From assembly GCA_965602635.1 (NCBI GenBank), contig CBFCZU010000002.1:1-63912 (forward strand): a stretch of DNA of 63,912 bases. The letters run 5' to 3'. The position numbers and the translations under genes are program-made. The DNA is from CBFCZU01 sp965602635 (GTDB taxonomy: Bacteria; Planctomycetota; Phycisphaerae; SM23-33). Each line of letters opens with the position of its first letter. The first letter of the stretch is position 1. This document shows positions 16,706 to 26,250 of this stretch, piece after piece. The notes under the pieces are model-generated. The model had not been told where the DNA came from. It did not search any database and saw only the letters and a list, made by a program, of their open reading frames with translations.

Positions 16706-17896
16706 ATGCCCCAGGAGATTCCCATCCTCGGCCCCTCCGGCCATGAGCTGACCGATGGCGAGGCGGAGCTGGAGCAGGCCGTCGCGGCGGCCGGGAAGTC
16801 CCTCGACGCTCGCGGGCTCAATACGATCGTCGTCAATGACCCTCAGCGGGAGACGCGGACCGCGGCCGTGCTGGCGCGGCTTCGGGCCGCCCTGCCGGCG
16901 GCGGCCTTTCGAATCCTGGTGGCGACCGGCACGCACTCCTTCGACGCTGCCCGGCGGCGGGCATTCGAGCGGGAGGTGCTCTCGCCCGCAGCCGCCGAGC
17001 AGATAGCCTGGCACGACTGCACGGCCGGCGACCTGGCGAGCGTCCCGGGCCCGGCTGCGTGGCGGTGCCACCCGTGGCTGCTGGACGAGGCCCCCGTCCT
17101 GGGCATAGGCTCGTGCGAGGGGCATTACTTCGCCGGGATAACCGGCGCCCACAAGACGGTGACCGTCGGCTGCGCCGCCAGGGACGACGTGCAGGCCAAC
17201 CACGCCAACGCCCTGTCGAAGGACTCCCGCCCGGGCCGGCTGGCGGGCAATCCCGTCCACGACGGGATCGCGGCGATGGTCGCCTCGCTGGAGGCCCGCC
17301 GGCCTCTGGCGGCGATCAACCTGCTCCAGCTCGAGGGTCGCATCCTCTCGGCCGCAGCCGGGACGCCGCTGGAGGCCCTGGAACGGATCGCCCCAGCCGT
17401 CCGCTCGACCTACTTCCGCGGCATCCCCTCCCCCGCCGACGCCCTGGTGCTCGCGACCGAGGGCGTGCTGGGCCGCAGCTTCTACCAGGCTGACAAGGGG
17501 ATAAAGAACAACGAGTGGGCCGTCCGCGACGGCGGGTGCCTCGTCCTGCTGGCCCCCTGCCCGGAGGGTATCGGGCAGGACCACTTCATGTCGCTGCTCC
17601 GCGAGTGCGGCGACTACGCCTCGGCCGTGGCTCAGGTCGCCCGCCGCGGCTACCGCCTCGGCGACCACAAGGCCGTCAAGCTGCGCTACCTCACCGACGT
17701 CCGGGGCGTGCGGGTCTTCATCGTCAGCGCCGACATTGCCCGCGCCGAGGCCGAGGTCATGGGCATGGCCAAGGCCGACGACGTCGAGGCGGCGCTTGCC
17801 GCGGGCGGCACCGACCCGGGCCGCGACAAGGTCTATCGCGTCGCCGACGCCGCCAACACCTGCGTCACGGTCGATCCCGCCGCCGAGGGCCTTTGA
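16706..17896 (+). CDS. LarA-like protein (DUF2088, lactate racemase family)
   Basis: 396 residues. The N-terminal half carries the family signatures: VATGTHSFD (like the TGTHR motif) and GSCEGHYFAGITGAHKTVTVG, equivalent to the H-x-x-A-G-x-x-G-x-x-K segment that contacts the nickel-pincer cofactor in lactate racemase. The true substrate may be another 2-hydroxy acid, since these homologues are varied. No larB, larC or larE is nearby. ATG 16706 follows GGGAG closely; the longer open frame upstream runs over the region opposite the sigma fragment. The ntrC-like gene follows after 31 nt with its own predicted promoter. Confidence 0.82.
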   Translation: MPQEIPILGPSGHELTDGEAELEQAVAAAGKSLDARGLNTIVVNDPQRETRTAAVLARLRAALPAAAFRILVATGTHSFDAARRRAFEREVLSPAAAEQIAWHDCTAGDLASVPGPAAWRCHPWLLDEAPVLGIGSCEGHYFAGITGAHKTVTVGCAARDDVQANHANALSKDSRPGRLAGNPVHDGIAAMVASLEARRPLAAINLLQLEGRILSAAAGTPLEALERIAPAVRSTYFRGIPSPADALVLATEGVLGRSFYQADKGIKNNEWAVRDGGCLVLLAPCPEGIGQDHFMSLLRECGDYASAVAQVARRGYRLGDHKAVKLRYLTDVRGVRVFIVSADIARAEAEVMGMAKADDVEAALAAGGTDPGRDKVYRVADAANTCVTVDPAAEGL

Positions 17897-17921
17897 CAAC
17901 CGCCCGGCGGAGGGATAGCTT
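17893..17921 (+). promoter_or_regulatory. Predicted promoter of the NtrC-type regulator, possibly giving a leaderless mRNA
   Basis: TTGACA (17893-17898), 17 bp, TAGCTT (17916-17921). The -35 overlaps the LarA stop codon. The start codon is at 17928, 7 nt after the -10, which is where transcription would start, and no Shine-Dalgarno is present. Confidence 0.55.
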
Positions 17922-17927
17922 ACTGCC

Positions 17928-19298
17928 ATGACCGACCTGGCGAACTTCAAGGCCGATATTCTGGTCGTGGACGACGAGGTTTCCCACGCCGAGGCGGTGG
18001 CCGAGGGCCTCTCCCGGCTCAAGCACAACTGCCAGCAGGCCCATTCCGGGTCCGAGGCGATCGCCCGCCTGGAGCAGCAGCACTTCGACGTGATCGTCAC
18101 CGACCTGGTGTTGGGCGGCGAGCATGACGGTCTGGCCGTCCTGGCGGTGGCGCGGAAGCGCTCGCCCGGCACGGAGGTGATCCTCATCACCGCCCACTCC
18201 TCGGTGGCCACCTGCCGGTCGGCCCTTCAGGACGGGGCGTTCGACTACATCGAGAAGCCGCTGGACCTGGACGAGCTGCGGGCGGTCGTGCAGCGGGCGT
18301 CCGAGCGGACGGCCCAGCAGCGGCTCATCCGCGAGCTCCGCGAGCAGCTCGACAAGCACTACGGGCTGGAGGGCATCATCGGCAACTCCGCGGCGATGAT
18401 CTCCGTCCTGGAGACCGTCCGCCGGATCGCACCCTCCAACCTGCCGGTGCTGATACAGGGGGCCTCGGGGACCGGCAAGGAGCTGGTCGCCCGGGCGATC
18501 CACGGCAACTCGCGCCGCAGCGCCAACCGATTCGTCGCCCTGAACTGCGCCGGGCTCAGCGAGACGCTGCTCGAGGACGAGCTGTTCGGGCACGTCAAGG
18601 GCGCCTACACCGGCGCCGCCGCCGACCGGAAGGGACGCTTCGAATACGCCGACGGCGGCACCATGTTCCTCGACGAGGTCGGCGACATGCCCATGGCCAT
18701 GCAGGCCAAGCTGCTCCGCGTCCTGGAGAACGGCGAGCTCGTCCCGGTCGGAAGCAACGAGCCGGTGCACGTGGACGTTCGCATAATCAGCGCCACCAAC
18801 ACCAACCTCGAGCAGCGCGTCGAGAAGAAGCTCTTCCGCCAGGACCTCTTCTTCCGGCTGAACGGGGTCTCGATCCAGCTTCCGCCGCTGAGCCGGCGTC
18901 GGGAGGACATCCCCATGCTGATCGAGCACTTCATCAAGCTGGCCGGCGATGCCCACGGCACGAAGGTCACGGGCATCAGCCCCGAGGCCCAGCGGGCGCT
19001 GATGGCGTTCGACTGGCCCGGCAACGTCCGCCAGCTCCGCAACGTGGTCGAGAACATGGTAGTCCTGGCCGAGGAGGGCAAGCTCGGCACGGGCGACCTC
19101 CCGCCGGAGATTCACGGTGGCGAGCCCGCCGATCGGGGCGGCGCCCTGGTCGGCATGAGCATTTCCGAGGCGGAGAAGGAGCTGATCCGAAACACGCTCA
19201 GGATGGTCGGCGGCAACCGCACCCAGGCCGCCAAGATCCTGGGCATCGGAGAGCGGACGCTGTACCGGAAGATCAAGGAATACGGCCTCAAGGAATAG
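17928..19298 (+). CDS. NtrC-family sigma-54-dependent response regulator
   Basis: 456 residues. Receiver domain 1-125 with D15-D16 and phospho-acceptor D59 (VIVTDLV); AAA+ domain about 150-380 with Walker A GASGTGKE, the sigma-54 contact loop GAYTGA, Walker B GGTMFLDE and the arginine-finger region; Fis-type helix-turn-helix at the C-terminus (GNRTQAAKILGIGERTLYRKIKEYGL). Activates sigma-54 promoters after phosphorylation. A kinase is not adjacent; the NtrB-like kinase at 11170 is a candidate partner. The start is within a few nt of the predicted transcription start. Confidence 0.96.
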   Translation: MTDLANFKADILVVDDEVSHAEAVAEGLSRLKHNCQQAHSGSEAIARLEQQHFDVIVTDLVLGGEHDGLAVLAVARKRSPGTEVILITAHSSVATCRSALQDGAFDYIEKPLDLDELRAVVQRASERTAQQRLIRELREQLDKHYGLEGIIGNSAAMISVLETVRRIAPSNLPVLIQGASGTGKELVARAIHGNSRRSANRFVALNCAGLSETLLEDELFGHVKGAYTGAAADRKGRFEYADGGTMFLDEVGDMPMAMQAKLLRVLENGELVPVGSNEPVHVDVRIISATNTNLEQRVEKKLFRQDLFFRLNGVSIQLPPLSRRREDIPMLIEHFIKLAGDAHGTKVTGISPEAQRALMAFDWPGNVRQLRNVVENMVVLAEEGKLGTGDLPPEIHGGEPADRGGALVGMSISEAEKELIRNTLRMVGGNRTQAAKILGIGERTLYRKIKEYGLKE

Positions 19299-19329
19299 GC
19301 GGGGTACGTGCGTTGGAATTGGGGGCGCC

Positions 19330-21384
19330 ATGGCTGAGAAACGCGAAGATTCGTCGGCTCCGGCTGATCGGGGAACTGCTCGGGAGAACGGCCCGCCGCC
19401 GTGGGCGGAGAAGCTTCTCGGCCACGCCGGGCGCGTGTTCATGGTCGGCTTCGGCCTGTTCTGGCTGAGCGGGGTCGGCATCGCATTCGCCTTCATAGGC
19501 CAGATGATCCACGACGAGCTGCGCAAGGCCCTGGCCTACCGCCCCACCGCCGCCGTCATCACCAAGTACACCCCGCCCAAGACCGAGGTTGACGAGTTCG
19601 ACGAGGCCACGACCACGCCGGGGCTCATCGAATACGCCTACAGCGTCGCCGGCAAGCCCCGCGCCGGTAAGTACCGCCAGGGCCGGAGGTCCAACGAGTA
19701 TAGCCGGGCGCTCGCCGGACCCCAGAAGGTCGGGCGGAAGATCACCGCTTACTACGACCCCCGGGAGCCCGGCAAGAACACCCTCGACCCCGTGGCGGAC
19801 CCGGCCCTGCTTTGCTTTGTGATCTTCATGATGCCCTTCCTGGCCGTGGGTCTGACGATGATCTACGGGGGGCTGACGGGCATGGGCCCGAAGCTGCGGG
19901 TCGCCCGCGGACGCAAGGGCGGCATAAGCATCCGCGGAGGCGGCGCGTTCCTGGGCAGCTACTTCATACTTTCGGCGGTCCTTGCCTTCGGCTTCTTCGT
20001 ACTCGCGGCACCGCTGTCCTGGCAGGCGGCGTGGCTGGTGGGGCTCGCCTTGCTGATAGCTATCCCCCTGGCGAGCTGGCGGATCGCGCGGTTCGCCGCA
20101 AGGCGGGCCCAGCTCAAGGCCACCCCCGAGCCCCCTGCCCCACCGGCCGAGGCCCAGCCGGCGCCCGCCGCCGGTGAGCTGCCCAAGAGTCTATGGTCGC
20201 CGCGCAAGAAGCTGCTCTTCCTCATCGGCGGCACGATCTTCTGGTGCGGCCTCACGGGCGTCTTCGTTGGCATCGTCGTCCACGCCTTCGTCAAGCAGGG
20301 CTACGCCAAGCGGAACTTCCTGGCCACCACGGGCGAGGTCATCGCCAGCAAGGTCGATCGCGACGAGGGCGACTCAGACTCCGGGCCGACGTATTCGCCG
20401 CTGATCAAGTACCGCTACAGCGTCAACGGAACGGATTACACCTCCAAGCGCTACACCTACGGCGCCGCCTCGACAAGTGACCGCGGCTACGCCGCCGGCG
20501 TCGTCGCCCGCTACCCGAAGGGCAAGCGCATCACGGTCTATTACGACCCGGCCCATCCTGCCGAGTCGGTCCTGTCGGTGGAGGTGCCGGGGTTCTACCA
20601 CCTCATGATCCTGTTCCTCCAGCCGTTCGTGGTCGCCGGCCTGGGGCTGATAGCCTCATGCTTCTACCTGCCTCTGGTGTGGCGGCGCGATCGGGCCTTC
20701 CTCCAGTCGCGGGCCCAGGTGCCGTGGGAGATCCCCACCTGGGGCGTGCTGCGGCACGAGATGGGCGGGCTGACCATCAAGCCCAAGCGCAGGCCGGTGG
20801 CCGTCCTGCTGGCCGCGGCTGGGGCGTACTGGGTGGTCTGTCTCGTGAGCACTGTTCTGCTGGCCTTCATGTACGAAGTCGCGGCCCTCTCGCTCGGGCA
20901 GGTCTGGGCCATCGTTGCGGTCGCGGCTGGCGTGGGCCTGCTTGCGGGCGTCGTGGCCTTGACCCGAGGCAGGCGGGACCGGCTGCACGTGGACCGTATG
21001 CTTGGCCGGGTGACCGTGACCTGCAAGAAGCAGACGACGGAGCTTGCCTTCGACCAGGTCCGGTCCTGGGCCCTGGGCCCCAGCCTGGAGAAGCGTACGA
21101 CCGAGCAGTCAGGGCGAACGACGAACGTTATTCACGCCCCCGAGCTGGCCTTGCTGACCGCCGACGAGAAGCAGGTCAAGGTCCACACCTTCGGCGCCGG
21201 CCAGGGCGCCTGGCGGATCGCCGCCCGGGCGGTCGAGGGCCTGGCCGAGCTTACCGGTAAGCCCTTCGAGATCGTCACCGCCTCGCCGGACGAGGCGCAG
21301 GACGGCCCGCGGAGCCTGGGCGAGGCCGTGGGAATGCTGCGCGAAAGGCTTTCCGGCGACGAGAACGCGGACAATCCGGACTGA
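19330..21384 (+). CDS. Multi-pass membrane protein with two DUF3592 domains
   Basis: 684 residues. Two copies of the DUF3592 unit, each an extracytoplasmic beta domain between transmembrane helices: first at about 75-160 (IEYAYSVAGK...ITAYYDPREPGKNTL) and second at about 330-420 (IKYRYSVNGTDY...ITVYYDPAHPAESVL). About eight hydrophobic segments. A C-terminal cytoplasmic-looking domain (from about 550) follows the last helix pair. Function unknown in the family. It starts 31 nt after the NtrC-type gene and may be co-transcribed. Confidence 0.85.
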   Translation: MAEKREDSSAPADRGTARENGPPPWAEKLLGHAGRVFMVGFGLFWLSGVGIAFAFIGQMIHDELRKALAYRPTAAVITKYTPPKTEVDEFDEATTTPGLIEYAYSVAGKPRAGKYRQGRRSNEYSRALAGPQKVGRKITAYYDPREPGKNTLDPVADPALLCFVIFMMPFLAVGLTMIYGGLTGMGPKLRVARGRKGGISIRGGGAFLGSYFILSAVLAFGFFVLAAPLSWQAAWLVGLALLIAIPLASWRIARFAARRAQLKATPEPPAPPAEAQPAPAAGELPKSLWSPRKKLLFLIGGTIFWCGLTGVFVGIVVHAFVKQGYAKRNFLATTGEVIASKVDRDEGDSDSGPTYSPLIKYRYSVNGTDYTSKRYTYGAASTSDRGYAAGVVARYPKGKRITVYYDPAHPAESVLSVEVPGFYHLMILFLQPFVVAGLGLIASCFYLPLVWRRDRAFLQSRAQVPWEIPTWGVLRHEMGGLTIKPKRRPVAVLLAAAGAYWVVCLVSTVLLAFMYEVAALSLGQVWAIVAVAAGVGLLAGVVALTRGRRDRLHVDRMLGRVTVTCKKQTTELAFDQVRSWALGPSLEKRTTEQSGRTTNVIHAPELALLTADEKQVKVHTFGAGQGAWRIAARAVEGLAELTGKPFEIVTASPDEAQDGPRSLGEAVGMLRERLSGDENADNPD

Positions 21385-21400
21385 CCGGCGGCAAGGGCTT

Positions 21401-21428
21401 TTGACTCCCGGCCGGGGGCGAATACAAT
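21401..21428 (+). promoter_or_regulatory. Predicted mutL promoter
   Basis: TTGACT (21401-21406), 16 bp, TACAAT (21423-21428). An in-frame ATG at 21427 lies inside the -10 box, which supports the mutL start at 21463. Confidence 0.65.
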
Positions 21429-21462
21429 GGCCCCGAGTGATCCCGCGGCCGGAGAGGTCCCC

Positions 21463-23277
21463 ATGCCCGAGATTCGACTGCTCCCCAGACACCTGGTCAA
21501 CAAGATCGCGGCCGGCGAGGTGATCGAGCGCCCGGCGAGCGTGGTCAAGGAGCTGGTCGAGAACTCGCTCGACGCCGGCGCGACGGAGATCGACGTGACG
21601 GTCGACGAGGGCGGGCGGCGGCTGATCCGCGTCCGCGACAACGGCGCCGGCATGGGGGCGGAGGACCTGGCCCTGGCGTTCGCCTCGCACACCACCAGCA
21701 AGATCGCCGACGAGGACGACCTGTTCAACATCTGCACGATGGGCTTCCGCGGGGAGGCGCTGGCGTCGATCGCGTCGGTCTCGCACGCCCACATCCTCAG
21801 CCGCCCTCGGGGCGGGGCGGAGGACACCGGCCATGAGATGCGCGTCTCCGGCGACGAGGCCGAGCCTGTCCAGCCTGCGGCGGCGCCGGAGGGCACCACC
21901 GTCACCATCCGCGACCTGTTCTTCAACACGCCGGCGCGGCGGAAGTTCATGCGGACGGTCAACACCGAGTTCGGCCACGTGGTGGAGCGCCTTGCCCGGC
22001 TCGCCCTGCCCCACCGCCAGGTGGCCTTCACCCTGACCCACAACGGGCGGACCACCCATCGTCTGCCGTCCGCCGAATCGCTCCGCCAGCGGGCGGGCGA
22101 TTTCCTCGGCGCCGCCCTCGCCGAAACCTTCATCGAATTCGCCAGCGACGAAGGCTCGGTCCGCATCAGCGGGCTCATCGCCCCCCCGGCGGCGGCGCGG
22201 GCCTCGGCCAGGTGGCAGTACTTCTTCGTCAACCGGCGTCACGTCCGCGACCGCCTGCTGGCCCACGCCCTGCGCGAGGCCTTCCGGGGGCTGCTCGAGC
22301 AGGGGCGCTCGCCGGTGGCGCTGGTCTTCCTGGAGATCGAGCCGGCCGCGGTTGACGTGAACGTTCACCCGGCGAAGGTCGAGGTCCGCTTCCGGCAGGG
22401 GCAGTTGATTCATTCGCAGTTGCTGGGGGTGCTGCGGGAGACGCTCAACAAGGCCGACCTGGCCCCGCGTGTCGCCATCGACGCGGGCGCGGGCGACGAG
22501 CCTCCCGAGCCGGACGACGATCGCCGCCGGTCGCTCAAGCAGGCCCTGGCGGAATTCTTCAAGTCCACTCCGCCGCCGCAGCGCCGCCTGGAGTACCCCG
22601 CCCCGCCGGCCCGTGCCGAGTCGCGCGGGACTTCCTTCCCGCCGGCGGCGCCTGTGCCCGAGCCGCCAGGGCCGACAAGCCCGGCCGCCGAGGCCCCCGC
22701 CCCGCGCGTCGCCGCCATCCAGATACACAACAGCTACATCGTCGCCGCCACCGAGGAAGGCCTGGCAATCATCGACCAGCACGCCCTCCACGAGCGGATC
22801 CTCTTCGAGGAGCTGACCCGCCGCCTGGCCGAGGGGAGCCTGCTCTCCCAGCGGCTGCTGATCCCCGAGAGCGTGGAGCTGGGCGAGGCGGAAAAGGCCG
22901 CCCTCGCCGACCGGGCCGAGCTGCTCGAGCGCCTGGGGATCGAGGTAGGCGAGTTCGGCCCCGGCAGTGTGGCGATCCACCGCTTCCCCTCCCTGCTGGC
23001 CGAGCGGAAGGTGCCGGCCGTCGCCTTCCTGCGGGACCTGCTGGACGTCCTCGCCGAGAGCGCCTCGGCCGACGGCGCGGAGCTGCTGGAGCGGGTGCTT
23101 GCGACGATGGCCTGCAAGGCGGCAGTCAAGGCCGGCGACCCGCTCACCGCGGAGGAGATCGAAGCGCTGCTGGGCAGGCGCGTCGCCGCCGAGCGGAGCA
23201 GCTCCTGCCCCCACGGCCGGCCGACCGTGCTGAAGCTCTCGCTGGCCGAGCTTGACAAGCAGTTCAAACGCACCTGA
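21463..23277 (+). CDS. mutL: DNA mismatch repair protein MutL, endonuclease type
   Basis: 604 residues. GHKL ATPase domain 1-330 with the usual motifs (AAGEVIERPASVVKELVENSLDAGA, DNGAGM, TMGFRGEALASI). A Pro/Ala-rich linker (about 350-430) joins the C-terminal dimerisation domain, which carries the nicking-endonuclease motif DQHALHERILFE, ACKAAVKAGD and CPHGRPT, as in bacteria without MutH. GGAGAGG lies 5 nt before the ATG. No mutS in the window. Confidence 0.97.
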   Translation: MPEIRLLPRHLVNKIAAGEVIERPASVVKELVENSLDAGATEIDVTVDEGGRRLIRVRDNGAGMGAEDLALAFASHTTSKIADEDDLFNICTMGFRGEALASIASVSHAHILSRPRGGAEDTGHEMRVSGDEAEPVQPAAAPEGTTVTIRDLFFNTPARRKFMRTVNTEFGHVVERLARLALPHRQVAFTLTHNGRTTHRLPSAESLRQRAGDFLGAALAETFIEFASDEGSVRISGLIAPPAAARASARWQYFFVNRRHVRDRLLAHALREAFRGLLEQGRSPVALVFLEIEPAAVDVNVHPAKVEVRFRQGQLIHSQLLGVLRETLNKADLAPRVAIDAGAGDEPPEPDDDRRRSLKQALAEFFKSTPPPQRRLEYPAPPARAESRGTSFPPAAPVPEPPGPTSPAAEAPAPRVAAIQIHNSYIVAATEEGLAIIDQHALHERILFEELTRRLAEGSLLSQRLLIPESVELGEAEKAALADRAELLERLGIEVGEFGPGSVAIHRFPSLLAERKVPAVAFLRDLLDVLAESASADGAELLERVLATMACKAAVKAGDPLTAEEIEALLGRRVAAERSSSCPHGRPTVLKLSLAELDKQFKRT

Positions 23278-23306
23278 GACCCCCGGCGCGAGGGACAAAA
23301 GCGACG

Positions 23307-23334
23307 TTGCATCCGCCGCCGCTTCGTGTAAACT
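23307..23334 (+). promoter_or_regulatory. Predicted promoter of the lipoprotein hydrolase gene
   Basis: TTGCAT (23307-23312), 16 bp, TAAACT (23329-23334), about 50 nt before the start at 23384. Confidence 0.6.
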
Positions 23335-23383
23335 GTACCGCCGAATCGAAACTACCTGGGACCACTTGGGAAAGGATTCTGGC

Positions 23384-24331
23384 ATGAAGTCAAAGGCATT
23401 GGGCTTCTGTGCGTTGCTCGCCTGCTGCGGGCTGCTCGGCGGCTGCACCGTTGACCAGTACGCCAGGATGCTCATCAAGCAGAACACCAGCTACGGCAAG
23501 ATCAACGAGGCGATGGTCGGCTCGTCGGAGCAGTTGCAGGAGCAGGGGGCCATCTTCGCCGGGCGGCGGTACACCATGCCCGACAAGGTCGAGATCGACG
23601 TATGGGTCCTGAAGGCCTCCCCCAAGGCCGCTCCCCAGGGCACGGTGCTGGCGATCCACGGGCTATGCGACGCGAAGGTCACCTACCTGAAGCTGGCGAA
23701 GATGCTCACCGAGAAGGGCTTCAACGTGGTGCTGCCCGACCTCCGCGCCCACGGCCGCAGCACCGGGCGGTACGTCACCTACGGCGCGCTGGAAAAACAC
23801 GACCAGCGGCGCGTGATCGACGCGCTATACGAAGAGAAGATCGTCTCGGGTCGGCTGCTGGTCTTCGGCGTCAGCCTGGGCGGCTCGGTGGCCATTCAGT
23901 ATGCGGCCATCGATCCCCGGGTCCAGGGCGTGATGGCCATGGCCCCGCTGAAAGACCTCAAGTCCGTCTCCCGCAAGCTCATCAACGCCCCGTTCATGAG
24001 CGAGGAGGACCTCCAGACGGTGCTCATCCGAGCCGGGGAGATGGGCAAGTTCGACCCGCAGACGGCCTCGGCCCTAAAGGCCATCGCCACTGTCCGCTGC
24101 CCGGTGCTGCTGGTCCACGGCAAGCTGGACACGATGGTCCCCCACACCGACAGCGAGGAGCTGAAGAAGGCCGCGGGCGGGCCGGCGGAGCTGGAGCTGA
24201 TTCCCTGGGCCGGCCATATCGGAATGCTGTTCGGCAGGGAGTCCAAGATCGTCGCCAGCCTCGAGAAGCTGGCCTCGGGATCTGTAGAGGCTCCGGAGGA
24301 CAAGAAAGAGGGCGAGGAGAAGACGGACTGA
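23384..24331 (+). CDS. Alpha/beta hydrolase lipoprotein
   Basis: 315 residues. Signal peptide with lipobox LGGC, lipidated Cys at residue 21, so it is membrane-anchored outside the cytoplasm. The alpha/beta hydrolase domain (about 65-295) has the oxyanion HG (AIHGLCD), nucleophile Ser in FGVSLGGSVA, acid Asp in HGKLDTMVP and His in WAGHIGML. Serine esterase or lipase-like with unknown substrate. GGAAAGGA precedes the ATG. The last 20 residues are highly charged. Convergent with lipA. Confidence 0.9.
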   Translation: MKSKALGFCALLACCGLLGGCTVDQYARMLIKQNTSYGKINEAMVGSSEQLQEQGAIFAGRRYTMPDKVEIDVWVLKASPKAAPQGTVLAIHGLCDAKVTYLKLAKMLTEKGFNVVLPDLRAHGRSTGRYVTYGALEKHDQRRVIDALYEEKIVSGRLLVFGVSLGGSVAIQYAAIDPRVQGVMAMAPLKDLKSVSRKLINAPFMSEEDLQTVLIRAGEMGKFDPQTASALKAIATVRCPVLLVHGKLDTMVPHTDSEELKKAAGGPAELELIPWAGHIGMLFGRESKIVASLEKLASGSVEAPEDKKEGEEKTD

Positions 24332-24343
24332 CCGGCCCGGCGG

Positions 24344-25228
24344 TCAGCACCCCACGCCGGCGGCGCGTGCCTGTCGGTCGGCCTGGTAGCTGCTGCGGAC
24401 GAGCGGGGCGCAGGCAGCCGCGTCAAAGCCCATGCCCTCCGCCTGCCTGCGATACTGCTCGAACCCATCCGGATGAACGTACCGCGTCACCGGCAGGTGC
24501 CGCCTGGACGGGCGCAGGTACTGCCCTATCGTCACGATCCGCACGCCGGCGGACCGGAGGCGCTCCAGGACGCCGAGTACCTCGTCGTCGGTCTCTCCCA
24601 GCCCGACCATCAGCCCGCTCTTGGTGACCAGGCCGTCGTCGGCCGCCCAGCGCAACAGCCGCAGCGACCGCCCGAAGTCCGCCTCGGGTCGGACCACGCC
24701 GTGGAGCCGGGGCACCGTCTCGACGTTGTGGGCGAGCACGTCCGCACGGGCCGCGAAGACAGTCTTGCAGTCGGCCAGGCGGCCGAGGAAGTCCGGCACC
24801 AGGGCCTCCACGGTAGCGTCGCCGCAGCGTCGGCGGACGGCGGAAATGGTCTCGGCCCATATGCCCGCCCCGCCGTCGGGCAGGTCGTCGCGGGTGACAG
24901 AGGTGATGACGACGTGGGCGAGGCCCATCGCCGCGGCGGCCTGGGCCACCCGCGGGGGTTCGTCGCCGTCGGGCGGGAGGCAGCCGCCGCTCGGCACGCC
25001 GCAGAAGCGGCAGTCGCGGCTGCACCGCCCGCCGAGAATCATCAGTGTGGCCACGCCCGCCGACCAGCACTCCCCCACGTTCGGGCACCCGGCCGAGGAG
25101 CACACCGTCTCCAGCCGCTGCGCCGAGACGACCTGCCTCACCCGCTCACAGGCGGCGCCCCGCGGCGGGCGCACGCGAAGCCACCGGGGCTTGGCCACGC
25201 CGCTGGCTGTCGTCGGATGGTCCATCAC
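24344..25228 (-). CDS. lipA: Lipoyl synthase
   Basis: Inserts two sulfurs into octanoyl-lipoyl domains using radical SAM chemistry. 294 residues, normal. Auxiliary cluster cysteines C43, C48 and C54 (CSSAGCPNVGEC), radical SAM cluster C69-x3-C73-x2-C76 (CSRDCRFC), and the C-terminal RSSY motif. The ATG overlaps the stop of the E2 gene (ATGA at 25228-25225), so the enzyme and a likely substrate protein are coupled. No lipB or lplA in the window. Confidence 0.97.
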   Translation of the reverse strand: MMDHPTTASGVAKPRWLRVRPPRGAACERVRQVVSAQRLETVCSSAGCPNVGECWSAGVATLMILGGRCSRDCRFCGVPSGGCLPPDGDEPPRVAQAAAAMGLAHVVITSVTRDDLPDGGAGIWAETISAVRRRCGDATVEALVPDFLGRLADCKTVFAARADVLAHNVETVPRLHGVVRPEADFGRSLRLLRWAADDGLVTKSGLMVGLGETDDEVLGVLERLRSAGVRIVTIGQYLRPSRRHLPVTRYVHPDGFEQYRRQAEGMGFDAAACAPLVRSSYQADRQARAAGVGC

Positions 25229-26226
25229 TTCAGCACGGCTGCGGGCTGCTCCACGATGTTCTTCTGGAGGGTCTGCATGAACTCCGCCGCCACCGCCCCG
25301 TCGATCGCCCGATGATCCACCGAGATGGTAAGGGCCACCCGGTGGCCCATGGCGACCTCGCCGTTGCGGATGACCGGCTCGCTGCGGATCGTCCCCACCG
25401 CCAGGATGCCCACCTGGGGCGGCAAGATCAGGGCCGTAAAGTCGCGCACGCCGAAGCTCCCCAGCGACGAGACCGAGAAGGTCCCCACCTCCATGTCCTC
25501 GTGGGGGAGCCTGCGGTGGCGGGCGGCCTCGATAACCTCGTCGATCGACCTGGACACCTCCGACAGTGACCTGTTGGAGACGTCCCTGATGATCGGCATG
25601 ACCACCCCGCCGGGCACGCCCACGGCCAGGTTGATGTCGGTCGAGGCGTACTCGTGGATCGCGCCGTCAACGAGCGTGGCGTTGATCCGGGGGTGCTCGA
25701 CAAGCGCCGCGGCCACGCACTTGAGCATCATCGCGTTGATGTTCACGTGGCGGGTCTCGGGGTCGCGCTTGAGCCGCCTGCGAATGGCCAGGAAGCTCTC
25801 CACGTCGCAGTCCACGGTGACGTGGAACTGCGGGATCTCCCTGGACGAGCGGACCACGCGTCGCGAGACGGCCCCGCGCATCCCGGTCAGCGGCACGGTC
25901 CGCAGGACGTTCTCGGCCACGTGAGGGGCAGCGCCCCTCGGCCTGACCGCGCCGGCGTAGCGCTGGCGAACCTCATCGACGTCCTCGCCCTCGCCCGCCA
26001 GCACCGCCACCAGAGCCCCCACCGGCACGGCGGCGTCTTCGGCCACTGCCTGGACGGCCAGCACGCCCGCCGCGGGGGCATCCAGCTCCACGACGGCCTT
26101 GTCGGTCTCCACGGCAACCACAACCTGCCCCGCCTCGGCCCGCTCGCCCTCGGCCAGCCGCCATTCGACGACCACGCCGTCGGACGGCTCCGACGAAACG
26201 CCAGGCATGGTGATCTCTATCGGCAT
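25225..26226 (-). CDS. Short dihydrolipoamide acyltransferase (E2) lacking the E3/E1-binding domain
   Basis: 333 residues. Lipoyl domain about 1-78 with the lipoylated Lys in ETDKAVVELDAP, then a short linker, then the catalytic domain from about 110 with the active-site HRAIDG motif near the C-terminus. The peripheral subunit-binding domain normally found between them is missing. Neither E1 nor E3 genes are nearby. The gene lies 24 nt after the Fe-alcohol dehydrogenase and overlaps lipA. It may serve an acetoin- or 2-oxoacid-type complex whose other parts are elsewhere. Confidence 0.9.
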   Translation of the reverse strand: MPIEITMPGVSSEPSDGVVVEWRLAEGERAEAGQVVVAVETDKAVVELDAPAAGVLAVQAVAEDAAVPVGALVAVLAGEGEDVDEVRQRYAGAVRPRGAAPHVAENVLRTVPLTGMRGAVSRRVVRSSREIPQFHVTVDCDVESFLAIRRRLKRDPETRHVNINAMMLKCVAAALVEHPRINATLVDGAIHEYASTDINLAVGVPGGVVMPIIRDVSNRSLSEVSRSIDEVIEAARHRRLPHEDMEVGTFSVSSLGSFGVRDFTALILPPQVGILAVGTIRSEPVIRNGEVAMGHRVALTISVDHRAIDGAVAAEFMQTLQKNIVEQPAAVLK

Positions 26227-26250
26227 CGACTCACTCCTGCTGTTCCGCTC

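Noticed and set aside
17865..19526. 553-residue minus-strand ORF opposite the NtrC-type gene
   Set aside because: No motif, mirrored codon bias, and the plus strand holds a complete NtrC protein.
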